A DNA stretch of 64,000 bases from Verrucomicrobiota bacterium (GCA_018239715.1 JAFEGW010000008.1:1-64000); one strand, 5' to 3'. Numbered from the stretch's first letter, positions 32,241 through 44,704 are shown. Notes: generated by a model from the sequence alone, not told the origin. A program made the numbers and translations.

Positions 32241-34307
32241 TTAAGGTCCTGTGCTAGTTCCAAAGTTGTCGGATCCAAAATCAAGTTGGAGATGGCCGGT
32301 ACTGTTGATGAAAAAATAGCCAGGTGTTGGAGTCGTTGTCAATGAGACGTTCTCATGCATACTGACAATCGTTGGCGCATTACCCTGTGTGACGACAAAA
32401 ACTCCGGCTGTAGCTGTTATGTTAGGAATCGTGATATTATTGTTGTTAATTTTCACTTTTATGGGGCTTCCGTCATTAGGGACTGTTTGGACGTTGATTC
32501 CCCTCATGGGTGCTGCCGATAAGCTCGAATGGATCGAATTACCAACGACATCTAAGGATATGTTCCCAATAAGACCTAAGCTTGAATTAGCTCCTTCTTT
32601 AGATAAAAGCGCGAAGATGTTTCGTTGGAATCCAGTACTTCCATTGGCACCCATAAAGATATTGTTTTTGAGCACGAAATATCCTTGGAGGGGGCTCACA
32701 AGAGAAAAGAGACTTATACCAAAACTACCATCCGCATCTCGTGCGATCATCGTATTATTTTCCGCGATCACATTGCCTCCTCCAAAAATGGAGAGAGCAT
32801 CCGAATTAGGAACGTTGGGAGATACAGCTGCTTGTGCACTTGCTGAAAGGATATTATTTTTGATCAAATAGTTTATCCCATCATTGACTCGAATACCAGC
32901 TCCTGCGCCCGGGATGCCAAGACCTTGACCCACCTTATCAACACAGAATAGTCCTGAAACAACGTTATCGCCTTCACTCAATAAGACAGCCGCGTGATAT
33001 AGACCGCCCTGTGTCTGCGGAGTGAGCGTATTAGAAATCATCGGCAGACCTTTCGCATGGGCTCGAATATTGATGAGTCCTTTTGTCGTCTCGACTTGTT
33101 GTCCAATTCCAGCTCCTAGCAGTTGCTGCCCTTTCTTCAACATAATTCCGCCATTCATCCCGGTATCGGTTCCATCTCCTGGGAAGACGTAAATAATATC
33201 GTTAGGTCCTGAGCTATTTTGAGCATCGGCAAGCGTATTGAAGGGTGATTCAAAAGTCCCTTGGCTATGGCTCGTATTATCGACGAACCAAACCTTATAG
33301 GCATGTCCTGTCACAGGATCAATCGCTTTTGTCTTCTGATGTTTTTTAGTGACTACAATGATTTCTTGACGATCGACTCTTTGAAGAGCTCTTTCTTGGA
33401 CCATGCGGCGCTGAGAGCAATAGGAATTATCGGTATTGCAGCCTTTGCTGTATTTAAGGACTCTTTTACCGCCAAAAGAAAATGTCAAAGCCGCTTCTCC
33501 CTGAACGATCCCTTTAAAGATTTTATCGTAAGAGCCGCTTAACTGAAGACGGAGATAATCAAAAAGCGTGAGCGCTACACGCCCTTCTCCGCCCCATGCG
33601 ACCCTTGCCTGCTCTTCAAAGTAATAAGGTCCCGCAGCGGCATATAGCTTGTAGTTTTCTTTCCTCAACGCATGAACGCCGACTTCAGCGTTTCCGCCTT
33701 TCATCGCGATCTCTTTTCTGCTGGAGAGGATGATAGAATTGTGTTTGAACTCATGGAAACGAGTATGGAATAAATGGCTGTCTTTTTTCCCCACAGGAAG
33801 ATAGCCATTCACTCGGAAGTCCCAAATCTCTCCGAGGGTCTCTAGGCCAAACCCCACCTGGTTAGAGTGAAATCGATGAGTCTTTCGATAGTCATAATAA
33901 ACGTTGGCGCCATAAACTCGAGAAGAGCCTAAATAACGGAGTCCAGCGCCTGCGTTAGCAGCAGGTTTGCCGTCGTTAAAAATGTGTCCGCGCAGATCGA
34001 GGAAAGGAATCCAAGCGCCGTCTAAAGTTGACGGAATCGTAAAAAAGCCCTCTAAAGTGGAGTATCCTTGATTATAACCGACGCCATTGGCCTCAATGTG
34101 CCGGACCTCTATGCGCTCCGGGCGGGGAGATTGAACGTCGCAGGTTTCTTCAACGATTTTGTGCATTTTCTTAGGCTGTACGCAAGAACGGCTCTTAGGT
34201 TGAGCAATACATTCAGTTTTTGCAACCTCCTGACATGCACCATCGCTAAAAAGAACCGCAGGAGAAATGCAGAGAGACGTAAGAACAGTTATAATTTTGC
34301 TATTCAT
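32241..34307 (-). CDS. Inverse-autotransporter-like surface protein with beta-helix passenger
   Basis: 688 residues. Signal peptide (MNSKIITVLTSLCISPAVLF), a Cys-rich segment (four Cys in about 24-56), then at about 80-285 a beta-barrel with alternating strands (ANAGAGLRYLGSSRVYGANVYYDY, in two parts; FSFGG at the end) as in inverse autotransporter barrels. From about 335 a passenger of parallel beta-helix type (GTFESPFNTLADAQ, YVFPGDGTD, NNNITIPNI), the right-handed repeat fold of surface adhesins. Probably outer-membrane and surface exposed, for attachment or immune contact. It stands alone between the rpoC relic and rpoC. It differs from chlamydial Pmp proteins in lacking GGAI/FxxN repeats. 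Confidence 0.75.
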   Translation of the reverse strand: MNSKIITVLTSLCISPAVLFSDGACQEVAKTECIAQPKSRSCVQPKKMHKIVEETCDVQSPRPERIEVRHIEANGVGYNQGYSTLEGFFTIPSTLDGAWIPFLDLRGHIFNDGKPAANAGAGLRYLGSSRVYGANVYYDYRKTHRFHSNQVGFGLETLGEIWDFRVNGYLPVGKKDSHLFHTRFHEFKHNSIILSSRKEIAMKGGNAEVGVHALRKENYKLYAAAGPYYFEEQARVAWGGEGRVALTLFDYLRLQLSGSYDKIFKGIVQGEAALTFSFGGKRVLKYSKGCNTDNSYCSQRRMVQERALQRVDRQEIIVVTKKHQKTKAIDPVTGHAYKVWFVDNTSHSQGTFESPFNTLADAQNSSGPNDIIYVFPGDGTDTGMNGGIMLKKGQQLLGAGIGQQVETTKGLINIRAHAKGLPMISNTLTPQTQGGLYHAAVLLSEGDNVVSGLFCVDKVGQGLGIPGAGAGIRVNDGINYLIKNNILSASAQAAVSPNVPNSDALSIFGGGNVIAENNTMIARDADGSFGISLFSLVSPLQGYFVLKNNIFMGANGSTGFQRNIFALLSKEGANSSLGLIGNISLDVVGNSIHSSLSAAPMRGINVQTVPNDGSPIKVKINNNNITIPNITATAGVFVVTQGNAPTIVSMHENVSLTTTPTPGYFFINSTGHLQLDFGSDNFGTSTGP

Positions 34308-34544
34308 AAACCCATTTGAGTTAGATTATTCCTTTCCACTCATATCATTTAATTATTTTGTGATGCAAATAAATTTTTAAAATCATCCCAAATAAAAAAT
34401 CTCTGGAAAGTAAGTTGCTCTGCTGAATTTCACAAAGCCAATTCGGGGCAAGAAAGTTTTTTCTTGAGCGAGGACGGTTCTCTATACGCCTATGACAAGA
34501 GTAAAGCAGACGGTTTTTCCATCCGTAGAGATTCATTTGCGAGA

Positions 34545-34577
34545 TAAATAAAAACTCCCCGCCCGGAAGGGCGGGGA
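34545..34577 (-). terminator. Terminator of the rpo operon
   Basis: GC-rich 9-bp stem TCCCCGCCC/GGGCGGGGA with GGAA loop (34556-34577), followed on the minus strand by TTTTTATTTAT; it starts 10 nt after the rpoC stop. Confidence 0.9.
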
Positions 34578-34586
34578 AAGAAGATT

Positions 34587-37500
34587 TTATTCGTGGAAGG
34601 TGACTGCCAAGACGTCTTCTTCGCTGACGTCAAGGTATTTTTTAACGCGAGAGTTGTACTCGAGGAAGCCGGTTCCACCTGGGATCATGTGGCCCATGAT
34701 CTTGTTCGACTTGAAGTCGAGGAGGTAGTCGGTCTTGCCTTCGGAGGCCGCGTCGGTAAGCACACGTGTGGTCTCTTGGAATGAAGCGGCAGACACGAAC
34801 GATTCTGTCGTGAGGGACGCTTTAGTGATACCCAAGAGCACAGGGGTGGCTTGTGCAGGTTTGCCGCCTTCATCAATAATCTTACTGTTCTGATTATGGA
34901 AGTGCTTGCGGTCGATATCTTCTCCGTAGAGGAATGTCGTATCGCCCGGATCTGTGATGCGCACTTTTTGGAGCATCTGGCGCACAATGATCTCGATGTG
35001 CTTGTCGTTGATGTCGACCCCTTGGAGACGGTAGACTTCTTGGACTTGGTTCACGAGATATTTTTGCAGTTCGCGGACGCCGCAGACTTCGAGGATCTCT
35101 TGCGGAACGACAAGCCCGTCGGTCAGCTGCTGGCCTTTCATCACGACGTCGCCTTTTTGAACGATCAAGTGTTTCGTGAGAGGAATCAAGTGCTCCTCTT
35201 CCATGCCGGACTCTTCGTCACGGACCACGACGATGCGCTTGTTCTTCTGAACGCCGCGGAAGTCTACGATACCGTCGATTTTGGCGATCTCGGCGGCGTC
35301 TTTCGGACGGCGTGCTTCAAAGAGCTCGGCGACGCGAGGAAGACCGCCGGTGATGTCCTTCGTCTTAATCGCACCGCGAGGAAGACGGGCAAGGAGCGTT
35401 CCCGCAGGAACAAATTGTTTTTCTTGGACTGAGATGAAAGCTCCCGAAGGGATCGCATAAGTACCGATCATCTCTTCGAAGTTCTTGTCTGAGTAGATCA
35501 TGATCTGCGGGTGGAGTTCTCCACGATGCTGCTTCACAATGAGCTCCGTCTGGCCGGTCTGCTTATTGATTTCACGTTGAGTGGAGATCCCTTCAACGAG
35601 GTCTTCATATTTGACATAGCCGGGACGTTCGCAGATGATCGGGATATTATGCTGTTCCCAAACGGCGATCTTGGTCCGCTTTTTCACTTTTGTGCCATCG
35701 GCAAGGAGGATATGAGTTCCTAGCTCGATGTTGAAAGTTTGGAGCGGCTCCAGAGATTTGGTAGCTAGGAGTTTTTTGTACTCTTCGAGGCTTCTTCCTT
35801 CATCGCGGAGGATGTGGAGCAGGCCGTTTTTATTAAGAGCAATCCAAATCCCCTCTTCGTTTTGCACGGTGCGGACGTTCTCGTAAACGAGAATCCCTTC
35901 GACTTCTGAGAAGAGCTCGGGGCTGAGAGCTGCAGAAGCAATACCTCCCAAGTGGAACGTTCTCATGGTGAGCTGCGTTCCAGGTTCACCGATCGACTGG
36001 GCGGCGATAATACCGACGGCTTCGCCGAGGCCGACTAAGCTGCCGTTGGCGAGGTTAATGCCGTAGCACTTCACGCAAATACCCCGTTTAGTTTCGCAAG
36101 TCAGCGGCGAGCGGATCTTGACGGTGTCGATACCGGCATCGTCGATAGCTTCCGCTTGTCGAATAGTGATGAAATCGCCTGCTTTAGCGAGGAGTTTCGT
36201 GTTGTCGCCAGGGAGGTAGATATCGTCGCAGATAGCGCGTCCGAAAATACGGTCACGCAGCGGAACGAGTTCTTCTTGACCTTGCTTGATCGCGCTGACT
36301 TCGATCCCGTTCAGGGTACCGCAGTCGTCTTCCGAGACGATAACGTCTTGAGAAACGTCGACCAGACGGCGTGTCAAATATCCCGAGTCGGCTGTTTTAA
36401 GAGCGGTATCGGAAAGACCTTTACGAGCACCGTGAGACGAGATGAAATATTCGAGAACCGACAATCCTTCGCGGAAGTTCGAGGTAATGGGAGATTCGAG
36501 AATCTCGCCGGAAGGCTTGGCCATCAGACCCCGGAGGGCTCCGAGCTGTTTCACCTGAGATTTGTTACCACGGGCTCCTGAATCCATCATCAAATAGAGA
36601 GGATTGAGGACAAAGTCCTGCGGATGGCTGATCAGTTTGAACAAGTCTTCTGAAAGCGCATCGGTCACTTCCGTCCAAACGCTAATGATCTTGGACTTAC
36701 GCTCGCCGTCCGTGATAACCCCGTCTTCGTATTGTTTACGTACGGTTTCGATACGGCGGTAAGCCTGGTCAAGAACTTTTCTCTTGTTCTCAGGGATGCG
36801 GACGTCTTTAATTCCCATGGAGAGAGCAGCTTTGGTTGCTTCAGCAAAGCCTAAGTTTTTCAAGTTGTCAAGGAACTTCACAGTCGCTTCGAGGCCGACT
36901 CTTTTATAAGTCTCCAGGATCAGCTCCGAAAGTTTTTTCTTACGGAGAGAATAGTTTTGGAAACCGAGTTCTTTCGGGACAATGGTATTGAAGACTACAC
37001 GGCCCGGCGTGGTTTCAATAATCCCTGTCTCCAGGCGCAGTTTGATTTTTTCATGGATGTGGATGCCACGGCCGAGTTCATCGCGCCGTCCGCCGGTTTC
37101 TTTGATATGCGGATGCTCAAAGGCATTGAAGCTTCCGCCGGCATAAAGGGCCATCAGCACTTCTTCAGGGCTTCCGAAGACTTTCATCTTCTTGCCGTGC
37201 TCTTCCGGATTATAAATCGGATCGTGCATGACGTAATAGAGGCCCAAAATCATATCCTGCGAAGGAACCGTCACCGGTTTACCCGAAGAAGGCAGGAAGA
37301 TATTGTCAGGCGCCATCATGAGCGTCTTCGCTTCGATCTGCGCTTCGACAGAAAGAGGGACGTGCACGGCCATTTGGTCACCGTCAAAGTCGGCGTTGAA
37401 CGCAGTACAGACGAGCGGATGGATCCGGATCGCTTTACCTTCGATAAGGGTGGGTTCAAACGCTTGGATACCGAGTCTGTGTAGCGTCGGAGCTCGGTTG

Positions 37501-38750
37501 AGAAGAACCGGGTGGCCTTTAATGATCTCATCGAGAACATCCCACACTTCAGGCGCTTGCCGCTGAATCATCTTTTTCGCGGAGCGGATCGTATAGACAT
37601 AACCGAGGTCTTTGAGTCTTTTCACAATGAACGGCTCGAAGAGCTCGAGGGCCATTTGTTTAGGAAGACCGCATTGGTTGAACCGAAGCTCAGGACCGAC
37701 GACGATCACGGAACGACCGGAATAGTCGACCCGTTTACCGAGAAGGTTTTGACGGAAGCGGCCTTGTTTTCCTTTCAACATTTCGGAAAGCGATTTAAGA
37801 GGACGGTTGCCGGCTCCCATGACAGGGTGGCCATGGCGACCGTTGTCAAAGAGAGCGTCGACAGCCTCTTGCAGCATCCTTTTTTCGTTGCGGATGATGA
37901 CGTCGGGCGTTTTGAGCTTCAAGATCGCTTTGAGACGGTTATTACGGTTGATCACACGGCGGTAGAGATCGTTGAGGTCCGATGTCGCAAATCGTCCGCC
38001 ATCGAGAGGAACGAGAGGGCGCAGCTCAGGCGGGATGACAGGCACGCACGACATGACCATCCAGTCGGCTTTGTTCGGAGACGAGACAAAACCTTCAATG
38101 ATCTTAAGCCGTTTGGCGAGCTTCATTCGCGCTTGCATTGATTTCGTTTTGCGGAGCTTGTCTTTGAGATCGACAGCTAGAGCTTGGAGATCTTCTTTTT
38201 CGAGCAGCTCGCGGATCGCATCACCGCCCATGCGGGCTGTAAAGCTATCAGGACCCCATTTCTCTTGGGCTTCTCTGAGCTCGTTATCGTTCAGAAGCTG
38301 TTTTCTCTCCAGTGTTGTACGTCCGGAATCCACCACCACGAAATCTTCGTAATAGATGACTCGCTCGAGGTCGTTCGTCGACATGCCGAGGATGTTGCCG
38401 ATACGGGAAGGCATGGTTTTGAAAAACCAAATATGGACCACAGGAACGGCCAGGTCAATGTGTGCCATCCTTTCGCGGCGGACTTTAGAGAGAGTGACTT
38501 CAACTCCGCAACGATCGCAGACGATCCCTTTGTGTTTGATCTTCTTGTATTTTCCGCAGGCGCACTCCCAATCGCGGGTAGGTCCGAAGATCTTTTCACA
38601 AAAAAGACCTCCTTTTTCGGGTTTAAAGGTACGGTAGTTGATCGTCTCAGGTTTTTTGATTTCACCCCGCGACCATTCATTGCGGATGACATCTTCCGAG
38701 GCAATCTTAATCGACAATTTATCAAATTCGGATTCTTGAAAACCTTCCAT
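34587..38750 (-). CDS. rpoC: DNA-directed RNA polymerase subunit beta-prime
   Basis: 1387 residues, full length. N-terminal zinc-ribbon cysteines (CACGKYKK and CDRCGVE), the active-site motif [12 protein letters not shown] that holds the catalytic Mg2+, the second zinc site near [13 protein letters not shown], and the trigger-loop region [16 protein letters not shown]. It transcribes all cellular RNA with RpoA, RpoB and a sigma factor. Eleven nt behind rpoB and followed by a strong terminator. A decayed copy of its last codons lies at 31978-32107. Confidence 0.98.
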   Translation of the reverse strand: MEGFQESEFDKLSIKIASEDVIRNEWSRGEIKKPETINYRTFKPEKGGLFCEKIFGPTRDWECACGKYKKIKHKGIVCDRCGVEVTLSKVRRERMAHIDLAVPVVHIWFFKTMPSRIGNILGMSTNDLERVIYYEDFVVVDSGRTTLERKQLLNDNELREAQEKWGPDSFTARMGGDAIRELLEKEDLQALAVDLKDKLRKTKSMQARMKLAKRLKIIEGFVSSPNKADWMVMSCVPVIPPELRPLVPLDGGRFATSDLNDLYRRVINRNNRLKAILKLKTPDVIIRNEKRMLQEAVDALFDNGRHGHPVMGAGNRPLKSLSEMLKGKQGRFRQNLLGKRVDYSGRSVIVVGPELRFNQCGLPKQMALELFEPFIVKRLKDLGYVYTIRSAKKMIQRQAPEVWDVLDEIIKGHPVLLNRAPTLHRLGIQAFEPTLIEGKAIRIHPLVCTAFNADFDGDQMAVHVPLSVEAQIEAKTLMMAPDNIFLPSSGKPVTVPSQDMILGLYYVMHDPIYNPEEHGKKMKVFGSPEEVLMALYAGGSFNAFEHPHIKETGGRRDELGRGIHIHEKIKLRLETGIIETTPGRVVFNTIVPKELGFQNYSLRKKKLSELILETYKRVGLEATVKFLDNLKNLGFAEATKAALSMGIKDVRIPENKRKVLDQAYRRIETVRKQYEDGVITDGERKSKIISVWTEVTDALSEDLFKLISHPQDFVLNPLYLMMDSGARGNKSQVKQLGALRGLMAKPSGEILESPITSNFREGLSVLEYFISSHGARKGLSDTALKTADSGYLTRRLVDVSQDVIVSEDDCGTLNGIEVSAIKQGQEELVPLRDRIFGRAICDDIYLPGDNTKLLAKAGDFITIRQAEAIDDAGIDTVKIRSPLTCETKRGICVKCYGINLANGSLVGLGEAVGIIAAQSIGEPGTQLTMRTFHLGGIASAALSPELFSEVEGILVYENVRTVQNEEGIWIALNKNGLLHILRDEGRSLEEYKKLLATKSLEPLQTFNIELGTHILLADGTKVKKRTKIAVWEQHNIPIICERPGYVKYEDLVEGISTQREINKQTGQTELIVKQHRGELHPQIMIYSDKNFEEMIGTYAIPSGAFISVQEKQFVPAGTLLARLPRGAIKTKDITGGLPRVAELFEARRPKDAAEIAKIDGIVDFRGVQKNKRIVVVRDEESGMEEEHLIPLTKHLIVQKGDVVMKGQQLTDGLVVPQEILEVCGVRELQKYLVNQVQEVYRLQGVDINDKHIEIIVRQMLQKVRITDPGDTTFLYGEDIDRKHFHNQNSKIIDEGGKPAQATPVLLGITKASLTTESFVSAASFQETTRVLTDAASEGKTDYLLDFKSNKIMGHMIPGGTGFLEYNSRVKKYLDVSEEDVLAVTFHE

Positions 38751-38761
38751 TCCTTTTCTCC

Positions 38762-41700
38762 CTATTCTTGAGCGGCACGTTCAGTGCGCACATCTAAGCA
38801 AAGACCTTGCATTTCTTTAACAAGCACGTTGAATGATTCTGGTGTGCCTGCTGTCAGAACGTTATCCCCTTTGACAATCGATTCATAGATACGGGTACGT
38901 CCTGTGACATCGTCAGATTTAACTGTGAGCATTTCCTGGAGGAGGTGGGCAGCGCCATAAGCTTCGAGCGCCCATACTTCCATCTCTCCGAATCTCTGAC
39001 CGCCCATCTGCGCTTTACCCCCTAGCGGCTGCTGGGTGACGAGCGAGTAAGGACCGATCGCACGAGCGTGGATCTTATCAGCGACCAAGTGGCTGAGTTT
39101 GAGCATGTAGATGTAACCGACGACGACGCGGTTGTCAAAACGCTCTCCGCTTCTGCCATCGTAGAGCCAGCTCTTACCGTCTTCTGGCAGGCCGACTTCT
39201 TTCATCATCTCCCAAATGCGCGACTCGGGGAAGCCCTCGAACACTGGAGTTTTAACATAGATGCCGGCTTTTTTAGCGGCATAGCCCAGGTGCGTTTCGA
39301 GGAGCTGACCCATGTTCATACGAGAAGGTACGCCCAGCGGGTTCAAAATGATTTCGATGGCCGTTCCGTCTTGCAAGTAAGGCATATCGGCCTCAGGGAC
39401 GATTTTAGAGACAACGCCTTTGTTACCGTGGCGTCCTGCCATCTTATCGCCGACTTGCAGCTTACGCTTCGTGGCCACATAGACTTTAACTTGACGGATC
39501 ACACCAGGATCGAGCTCAGTGTCGCCTTTCTTCATATGCTCAATCTCAGTTTTGTACTGAGTTTGGAGCGTTTCCATCGCGAGATCGTATTCGCGGAGGA
39601 TTTGCTTGAGTGTCGCATAAACCTCGTGTTCGGAGAGCAGAAGGTCTTCTGCTTTTTCCGCTTCGAGGACTTCGAGCATATCTTGCGTGATGGTATCGCC
39701 TTCTTTGACGAGGATATCGCCTGACTTGCGGTGCATGATCGGCCCGGGGGCTTTCTCACCGAGGAGGAGAGCTCCGAGTTTTTCATGGAGCTCCATCACG
39801 AGCTCGCCCTCTTTATTCTTGTACTCTTGATGGATATCTTTAATACGGCTTGCTTCTTCGACAAGTTCATCATCGGTTTTGGAGAGACGGTCGCGGCGGC
39901 TGAAAACTTTCACATCCATGACGACCCCTTCGGTTCCCGGAGGTGCAGTCAGAGAGGCGTCTTTAACATCCGCAGCTTTCTCACCGAAAATCGCGCGCAG
40001 AAGTCTTTCTTCCGGAGCAAGCTCGGTTTCGGATTTAGGTGTGATTTTACCGACGAGAATGTCGCCGGGCTTGACTTCCGCGCCGATGCGGATAATGCCA
40101 TCTTCACCTAAGTTCGCGAGCGCTTCTTCCGAAACATTCGGAATATCTCGGGTGATCTCTTCTTTTCCGAGCTTGGTATCGCGGGCTGTCAGTTCAAATT
40201 CTTCGAGGTAGATCGAAGTATAGGTGTCTTCGCGGAGAAGTTTTTCCGAGATGATGATGGCGTCTTCGTAGTTGTATCCGCACCAGGGCATGAACGCCAC
40301 GAGAACGTTTTTACCGAGGGCCACTTCCCCTTTATCGGTGGATGAGCCGTCCGCAATAATATCGCCTGCTTTCACTTTGTCGCCGACGTTGCACATCGGG
40401 GTTTGGTTAAGGCAGGTCCCTGCGTTCGAGCGCATGAACTTCTTCAGAGTGTAGGTCTTTTTGTTAAGAGGATTTGCCTTGGCAGCAACGACGATTTTAA
40501 AACCATCGACAAATTCGACGGTGCCGTCTTCTTCGGCAATGACGACAGCGCCCGAGTCTTTCGCGGTACGGCGCTCCAGACCTGTTCCCACGACGGGAGC
40601 TTCGGTTCGGAGCAGCGGCACGCCTTGGCGTTGCATGTTAGATCCCATGAGCGCACGGTTCGCGTCATCGTGTTCCAAGAACGGGATAAGTCCGGTGACA
40701 ATCGAAACGAGCTGTTTCGAAGAGACGTCCATGTGGGTGATTTTATTGGTCTCGATCTTGTCAGATTCCCCTTTGTGGCGGGCCCAGCAAGTAGGCTCGA
40801 CAAACATATTGTACTCATCGAGAGGAGCAGACGCCTGCGCAATGACGCAGTTCTCTTCTTGGTCGGCGGTCATATACTCGATCTCATCGGTCACGACGCC
40901 ATCTCGAACGATGCGGTAAGGGGTTTCAATAAAGCCGAGTTCGTTGATCTTCGCAAAGGTCGACAGCGAAGTGATCAAACCAATGTTCGGACCTTCAGGA
41001 GTTTCAATGGGGCAAATACGTCCGTAGTGGCTAGGATGAACGTCGCGGACTTCAAAGCCAGCGCGCTCGCGGTTCAAACCGCCAGGCCCAAGGGAAGAGA
41101 GACGTCGTTTGTGAGTCAGCTCGGCGACGGGGTTGGTTTGATCCATGAACTGGGACAGCTGAGATCTTCCGAAGAAGTCTTTCAAGACTCCAGCGAGACC
41201 TTTGGCCGAAATGACTTTTCCAGGAGTAAGCGTATCGGCAGAGAAATCAAACATGTTGATTCTCTCTTTGATGATCTTTTCCATCCGGGCCAGGCCGATG
41301 CGGCACTGGTTTTGGACGAGTTCGCCGACAGAGCGGACGCGACGGTTGCCGAGGTGGTCGATATCATCGACTGAAGCATCGCTTTCGCCGCGCTTGAGCT
41401 TAATGAGGTATTTCAACGCGCCGATCACGTCTTCTTTACGGAGGGTCACGTTTTCGAGCTCATCATCAGCGACGGAGAAGGTTAATTTACGGTTGAGCTT
41501 ATAGCGGCCGACTTTGCCAAGGTTATAACGTTTCGGATCGAAGAAAAGACGCATCATGGTTGAGCGTGCATTCGACAACGTAGCAGGCTCGCCCGGACGA
41601 ATTTTGCGATAGAAATCTTTGAGGGCCGACTCGTAAGAATCGGTCGGGTCTTTCGCGAGCATTTTAATGACAGGCGATGTCTCATCGGCGTCTTCGGCAA

Positions 41701-42526
41701 TTTTAATCGCAGAAACCCCCGCATCGACCATGCGCTTGAGCATGGCAGTGGTGAGTTTTTCAGCAGCTTTTCCGAAAATGACTCCATTTTCAGCGTCGAC
41801 GACATCTTCGGCCAAGATTTTTCCGACGAGTTTGGTAAAATCTTTTTCCGATTTGATCTTGACACGGAGCGTTGAAAAGAACTCTTCTAAGATATCAGCA
41901 TCGGTCGAGTAGCCTAAGGTGCGGATGAAAGAAGTTGCCAAGATCTTACGGCGCCGTTTCTTCCTATCGACATAGATGTAGATCATGTCGCTGGTATCAA
42001 AAGAGGCCTCTAACCAGCTGCCGCGATAAGGGATGATGCGGAAAGAATAAAGGACAATCCCTTTGGGATGCCGCTCTTGCTCGAAAGAAATCCCTGGAGA
42101 GCGATGGAGCTGCGATACGATAACGCGCTCCGCACCGTTCACGACAAAAGTTCCTTTCTCTGTCATCACAGGAATAGTTCCCATGTAGACTTCTTCTTCT
42201 TTAATCCCCGTCTCATCTGTTAGACGGAATTTGACTTTCAAAGTGACGTTGTAGGTGATTCCCCTGCGGATGCATTCTTCAGGAGTGTATTTGGGAACTC
42301 CTAAGCTGTAAGAGAGATATTCCAGAATGACTTTGTCATCGTAAGATTTGATGGGAAAGATTTCGCTGAAAACCTCTTGCAGCCCTAAGTTTTGCCGCTC
42401 ATGGGGCAAAACATCTGCTTGCAGGAATTCACGGTAGGACTTTAATTGAATTTCAATAAGATTCGGAAGGTCTATGATCTCTTCCTTCTCTCGAAAACTG
42501 ATCCGTTCCGGTGCTTGCTTGAGCAT
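38762..42526 (-). CDS. rpoB: DNA-directed RNA polymerase subunit beta
   Basis: 1254 residues, typical of chlamydiae. The rifampicin pocket reads [12 protein letters not shown], then [14 protein letters not shown], with Asp, His and Ser at the usual resistance positions unchanged, so a sensitive polymerase is expected. The C-terminal [18 protein letters not shown] and the RpoC-contact end are complete. It lies behind rplL, separated by a 125-nt gap holding an attenuator hairpin. Confidence 0.98.
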   Translation of the reverse strand: MLKQAPERISFREKEEIIDLPNLIEIQLKSYREFLQADVLPHERQNLGLQEVFSEIFPIKSYDDKVILEYLSYSLGVPKYTPEECIRRGITYNVTLKVKFRLTDETGIKEEEVYMGTIPVMTEKGTFVVNGAERVIVSQLHRSPGISFEQERHPKGIVLYSFRIIPYRGSWLEASFDTSDMIYIYVDRKKRRRKILATSFIRTLGYSTDADILEEFFSTLRVKIKSEKDFTKLVGKILAEDVVDAENGVIFGKAAEKLTTAMLKRMVDAGVSAIKIAEDADETSPVIKMLAKDPTDSYESALKDFYRKIRPGEPATLSNARSTMMRLFFDPKRYNLGKVGRYKLNRKLTFSVADDELENVTLRKEDVIGALKYLIKLKRGESDASVDDIDHLGNRRVRSVGELVQNQCRIGLARMEKIIKERINMFDFSADTLTPGKVISAKGLAGVLKDFFGRSQLSQFMDQTNPVAELTHKRRLSSLGPGGLNRERAGFEVRDVHPSHYGRICPIETPEGPNIGLITSLSTFAKINELGFIETPYRIVRDGVVTDEIEYMTADQEENCVIAQASAPLDEYNMFVEPTCWARHKGESDKIETNKITHMDVSSKQLVSIVTGLIPFLEHDDANRALMGSNMQRQGVPLLRTEAPVVGTGLERRTAKDSGAVVIAEEDGTVEFVDGFKIVVAAKANPLNKKTYTLKKFMRSNAGTCLNQTPMCNVGDKVKAGDIIADGSSTDKGEVALGKNVLVAFMPWCGYNYEDAIIISEKLLREDTYTSIYLEEFELTARDTKLGKEEITRDIPNVSEEALANLGEDGIIRIGAEVKPGDILVGKITPKSETELAPEERLLRAIFGEKAADVKDASLTAPPGTEGVVMDVKVFSRRDRLSKTDDELVEEASRIKDIHQEYKNKEGELVMELHEKLGALLLGEKAPGPIMHRKSGDILVKEGDTITQDMLEVLEAEKAEDLLLSEHEVYATLKQILREYDLAMETLQTQYKTEIEHMKKGDTELDPGVIRQVKVYVATKRKLQVGDKMAGRHGNKGVVSKIVPEADMPYLQDGTAIEIILNPLGVPSRMNMGQLLETHLGYAAKKAGIYVKTPVFEGFPESRIWEMMKEVGLPEDGKSWLYDGRSGERFDNRVVVGYIYMLKLSHLVADKIHARAIGPYSLVTQQPLGGKAQMGGQRFGEMEVWALEAYGAAHLLQEMLTVKSDDVTGRTRIYESIVKGDNVLTAGTPESFNVLVKEMQGLCLDVRTERAAQE

Positions 42527-42598
42527 TGGCCTATGGCTCCTTGTAATCGTTAAATAAAATCATTACTTTAATGAAAGTATTTAAGGGCTACAATACAA

Positions 42599-42630
42599 GA
42601 GCAGAAGCCTTAAAAATCAGGCTTCTGCTC
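42599..42630 (-). terminator. Attenuator hairpin between rplL and rpoB
   Basis: Perfect 12-bp stem GAGCAGAAGCCT/AGGCTTCTGCTC with an 8-nt loop (42611-42618). On the minus strand it is followed by TTGTATTGTAG, a weak U-tract. It lies where other bacteria place a partial terminator that lowers rpoBC expression relative to ribosomal proteins; it could also be an RNase III processing site. Confidence 0.75.
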
Positions 42631-42651
42631 GCCGAAAATCGGACTTTGTTC

Positions 42652-43047
42652 TTACAGACCTTTTACAGTTGCTTGACCGCCAGCTGCAGCGACTTTCTTC
42701 GCGATGTCGTCAGCTTCGGCTTTATTGCAAGAAGGCTTCAAGACTTTAGGAGCTCCGTCTACCATGTCTTTTGCTTCTTTGAGTCCAAGTCCTGTGACTT
42801 CTCGGACGACTTTAATGACGCCGATTTTCTTGTCATCAGGGCATTTTTCCAAAGTTACTTGGAACTCTGTGGATTCAGCAGCAGCAGGAGCTGCGCCACC
42901 AGCGGCAGGAGCTGCAGCCATCATCATAGGAGCTGCAGCAGCGGCTTTAACACCCCATTTGTCTTCCAGCAAAGTTTTTAATTTTGCCATATCAAGAACG
43001 CTCAGGGCGCTTAAATCGTCAACGATTTGTTCTAATGTTTTGCTCAC
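42652..43047 (-). CDS. rplL: Ribosomal protein bL12 (L7/L12)
   Basis: 131 residues: N-terminal dimerisation helices, an Ala/Met-rich hinge ([17 protein letters not shown]) and the conserved C-terminal domain that recruits elongation factors ([20 protein letters not shown]). It forms the ribosomal stalk on L10. The gene is 11 nt behind rplJ. Confidence 0.97.
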   Translation of the reverse strand: MSKTLEQIVDDLSALSVLDMAKLKTLLEDKWGVKAAAAAPMMMAAAPAAGGAAPAAAESTEFQVTLEKCPDDKKIGVIKVVREVTGLGLKEAKDMVDGAPKVLKPSCNKAEADDIAKKVAAAGGQATVKGL

Positions 43048-43058
43048 GTTATACCTCT

Positions 43059-43568
43059 TTATGTTTTACTTTTGTTGTCTAAAGCGTGTCCGACGCTGGT
43101 CAGCAGTGCATCGATGACTGCAAGCAGCTGCGAAGGTACAGCCTCGAGAAGACCGAGGAACTGTGCTTGCATTTCTTGCTTGGTCGGCAGTTTTGAAATG
43201 GCTTCCATATCTTGTGCAGAATAGAGTTTGCCTTCAAAGCGGCCACCGATCACATCTAAAACCTCTTCATTTTCAGCTTTGAACTTGAAGACGGCTTTTG
43301 TAGTTTGGAAAAGGTCTTGATCGGCAAAAATAACGCCGATATGGCCTTCCAACAGCGCGCGGTCAATTGTACATCCAGCTGCATCAGCAGCTTTTAATAG
43401 AATCCTTTTACGGATGACTTCAAAGTCGCCGCCCGTCTCATGGAGGGCTGTGCGAAATTGGGAAGCTAGGTTCGGATCCATCTTGCTGTAGCGTGCTAAA
43501 ACAAACCCTTTGGCTTGACTGATCTTTCCTTTAATGTCATCGAGCAGAAGTTGTTTTTCCTGTCTCAT
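43059..43568 (-). CDS. rplJ: Ribosomal protein uL10
   Basis: 169 residues, normal length. The N-terminal rRNA-binding region ([21 protein letters not shown]) precedes C-terminal helices that dock L7/L12 dimers. Only 1 nt separates it from rplA, so there is no room for a separate L10 leader as in E. coli. Part of the secE-rpoC transcription unit. Confidence 0.96.
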   Translation of the reverse strand: MRQEKQLLLDDIKGKISQAKGFVLARYSKMDPNLASQFRTALHETGGDFEVIRKRILLKAADAAGCTIDRALLEGHIGVIFADQDLFQTTKAVFKFKAENEEVLDVIGGRFEGKLYSAQDMEAISKLPTKQEMQAQFLGLLEAVPSQLLAVIDALLTSVGHALDNKSKT

Positions 43569-43569
43569 G

Positions 43570-44265
43570 TTATGCCTCCCCTGCCATTCCGCTCATGTCG
43601 ACTTTTAGTCCTGGTCCCATCGTCGAAGAGAGTGCTAAAGAGACCATGAACTGCCCCTTGGTTCCTGCAGGCTTAGCCTTGCTAACGGCATTGATAAAAA
43701 CTCGAATGTTTTCTGCCAATTTTTCTTTAGAGAAAGAGAGCTTTCCAACAGCGTTACTGACGACTCCGTACTTGTCGTTTTTGAATTCAATCCGGCCCGC
43801 TTTAATTTCACGGACGGCAGTCGCGATATCGTTGGTGACAGTGCCAGCTTTAGGAGTAGGCATCAGGCCTCTGGGTCCTAAAACTTTACCGAGTTTACCG
43901 ACATCACGCATCATATCGGGCGTTGAGATGACGGCATCAAAATCTGTCCAGCCTTCTTTCACTTTTTCAAGAAGTTCTTCAGTTCCAGCAAAGTCAGCTC
44001 CAGCCTCAAGGGCTTCTTTTACTTTGTCGCCTTTGGCGAAAACGACAACCACTGACTTTTTGCCTGTCCCGTTCGGTAACGAGACAACGCCACGCACTTG
44101 CTGGTCTGATTTCTGGAGATCAATGCCAGTTACCAGCGCCACGTCCACCGATTGGTCAAACTTGACCGGCGGACATTTTTGCAAAATAGCGATAGCTTCC
44201 TCGAGTTTATACACTTTCTGTACATCGACGAGTTTAGCTATCTCCCGAGAGCGTTTACTTTTCAT
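43570..44265 (-). CDS. rplA: Ribosomal protein uL1
   Basis: 231 residues, full length. The L1 signature is visible: two-domain protein with [30 protein letters not shown] and the C-terminal MSLAL-like strand. It binds 23S rRNA at the L1 stalk and often autoregulates its own mRNA. It starts 2 nt after rplK. Confidence 0.97.
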   Translation of the reverse strand: MKSKRSREIAKLVDVQKVYKLEEAIAILQKCPPVKFDQSVDVALVTGIDLQKSDQQVRGVVSLPNGTGKKSVVVVFAKGDKVKEALEAGADFAGTEELLEKVKEGWTDFDAVISTPDMMRDVGKLGKVLGPRGLMPTPKAGTVTNDIATAVREIKAGRIEFKNDKYGVVSNAVGKLSFSKEKLAENIRVFINAVSKAKPAGTKGQFMVSLALSSTMGPGLKVDMSGMAGEA

Positions 44266-44267
44266 AT

Positions 44268-44696
44268 TTATCCTTCAATAATATCCACACCCATAGATCG
44301 GGCAGTCCCTTCGACAAGGCGCATCGCCGCTTCATCGGAACGGACACGCATGTCCGGTTTCTTCAGAGTTGCGATCTTCTTGACTTGGGATTTTTTCAAT
44401 TTTCCGACTTTGTCGCGGTTCGGCACTTTAGACCCCGACTCGATGCCGACCTCTTTCAAGATCAGACGAGATACCGGAGGGCTTTTCGTGATGAACGTAA
44501 ACGTTTTGTCGGAAAAAACAGAAATAACAACAGGGAGTATGTCCCCTGCTTGGTTCTGAGTTTTCGCGTTGAATTCCTTGCAGAAAGCCATAATATTGAC
44601 CTGAGCGGCACCGAGGGCAGGACCGATCGGCGGCGCAGGGTTAGCTTTCCCGGCAGGAATTTGCAACTTAATTGTTTTTACGAGTTTTTTTGCCAT
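44268..44696 (-). CDS. rplK: Ribosomal protein uL11
   Basis: 142 residues. The N-terminal Pro-rich strand ([17 protein letters not shown]) and C-terminal rRNA-binding helices are intact. It forms the GTPase-associated centre with 23S rRNA. Eight nt behind nusG. Confidence 0.97.
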   Translation of the reverse strand: MAKKLVKTIKLQIPAGKANPAPPIGPALGAAQVNIMAFCKEFNAKTQNQAGDILPVVISVFSDKTFTFITKSPPVSRLILKEVGIESGSKVPNRDKVGKLKKSQVKKIATLKKPDMRVRSDEAAMRLVEGTARSMGVDIIEG

Positions 44697-44704
44697 ATTC
44701 TCTC

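Noticed and set aside
40403-41374. 323-codon plus-strand ORF inside rpoB
   Set aside because: Antisense shadow of a highly conserved gene with strong codon bias; no ribosome-binding site and no recognisable product. The same holds for similar ORFs over rpoC and tuf.
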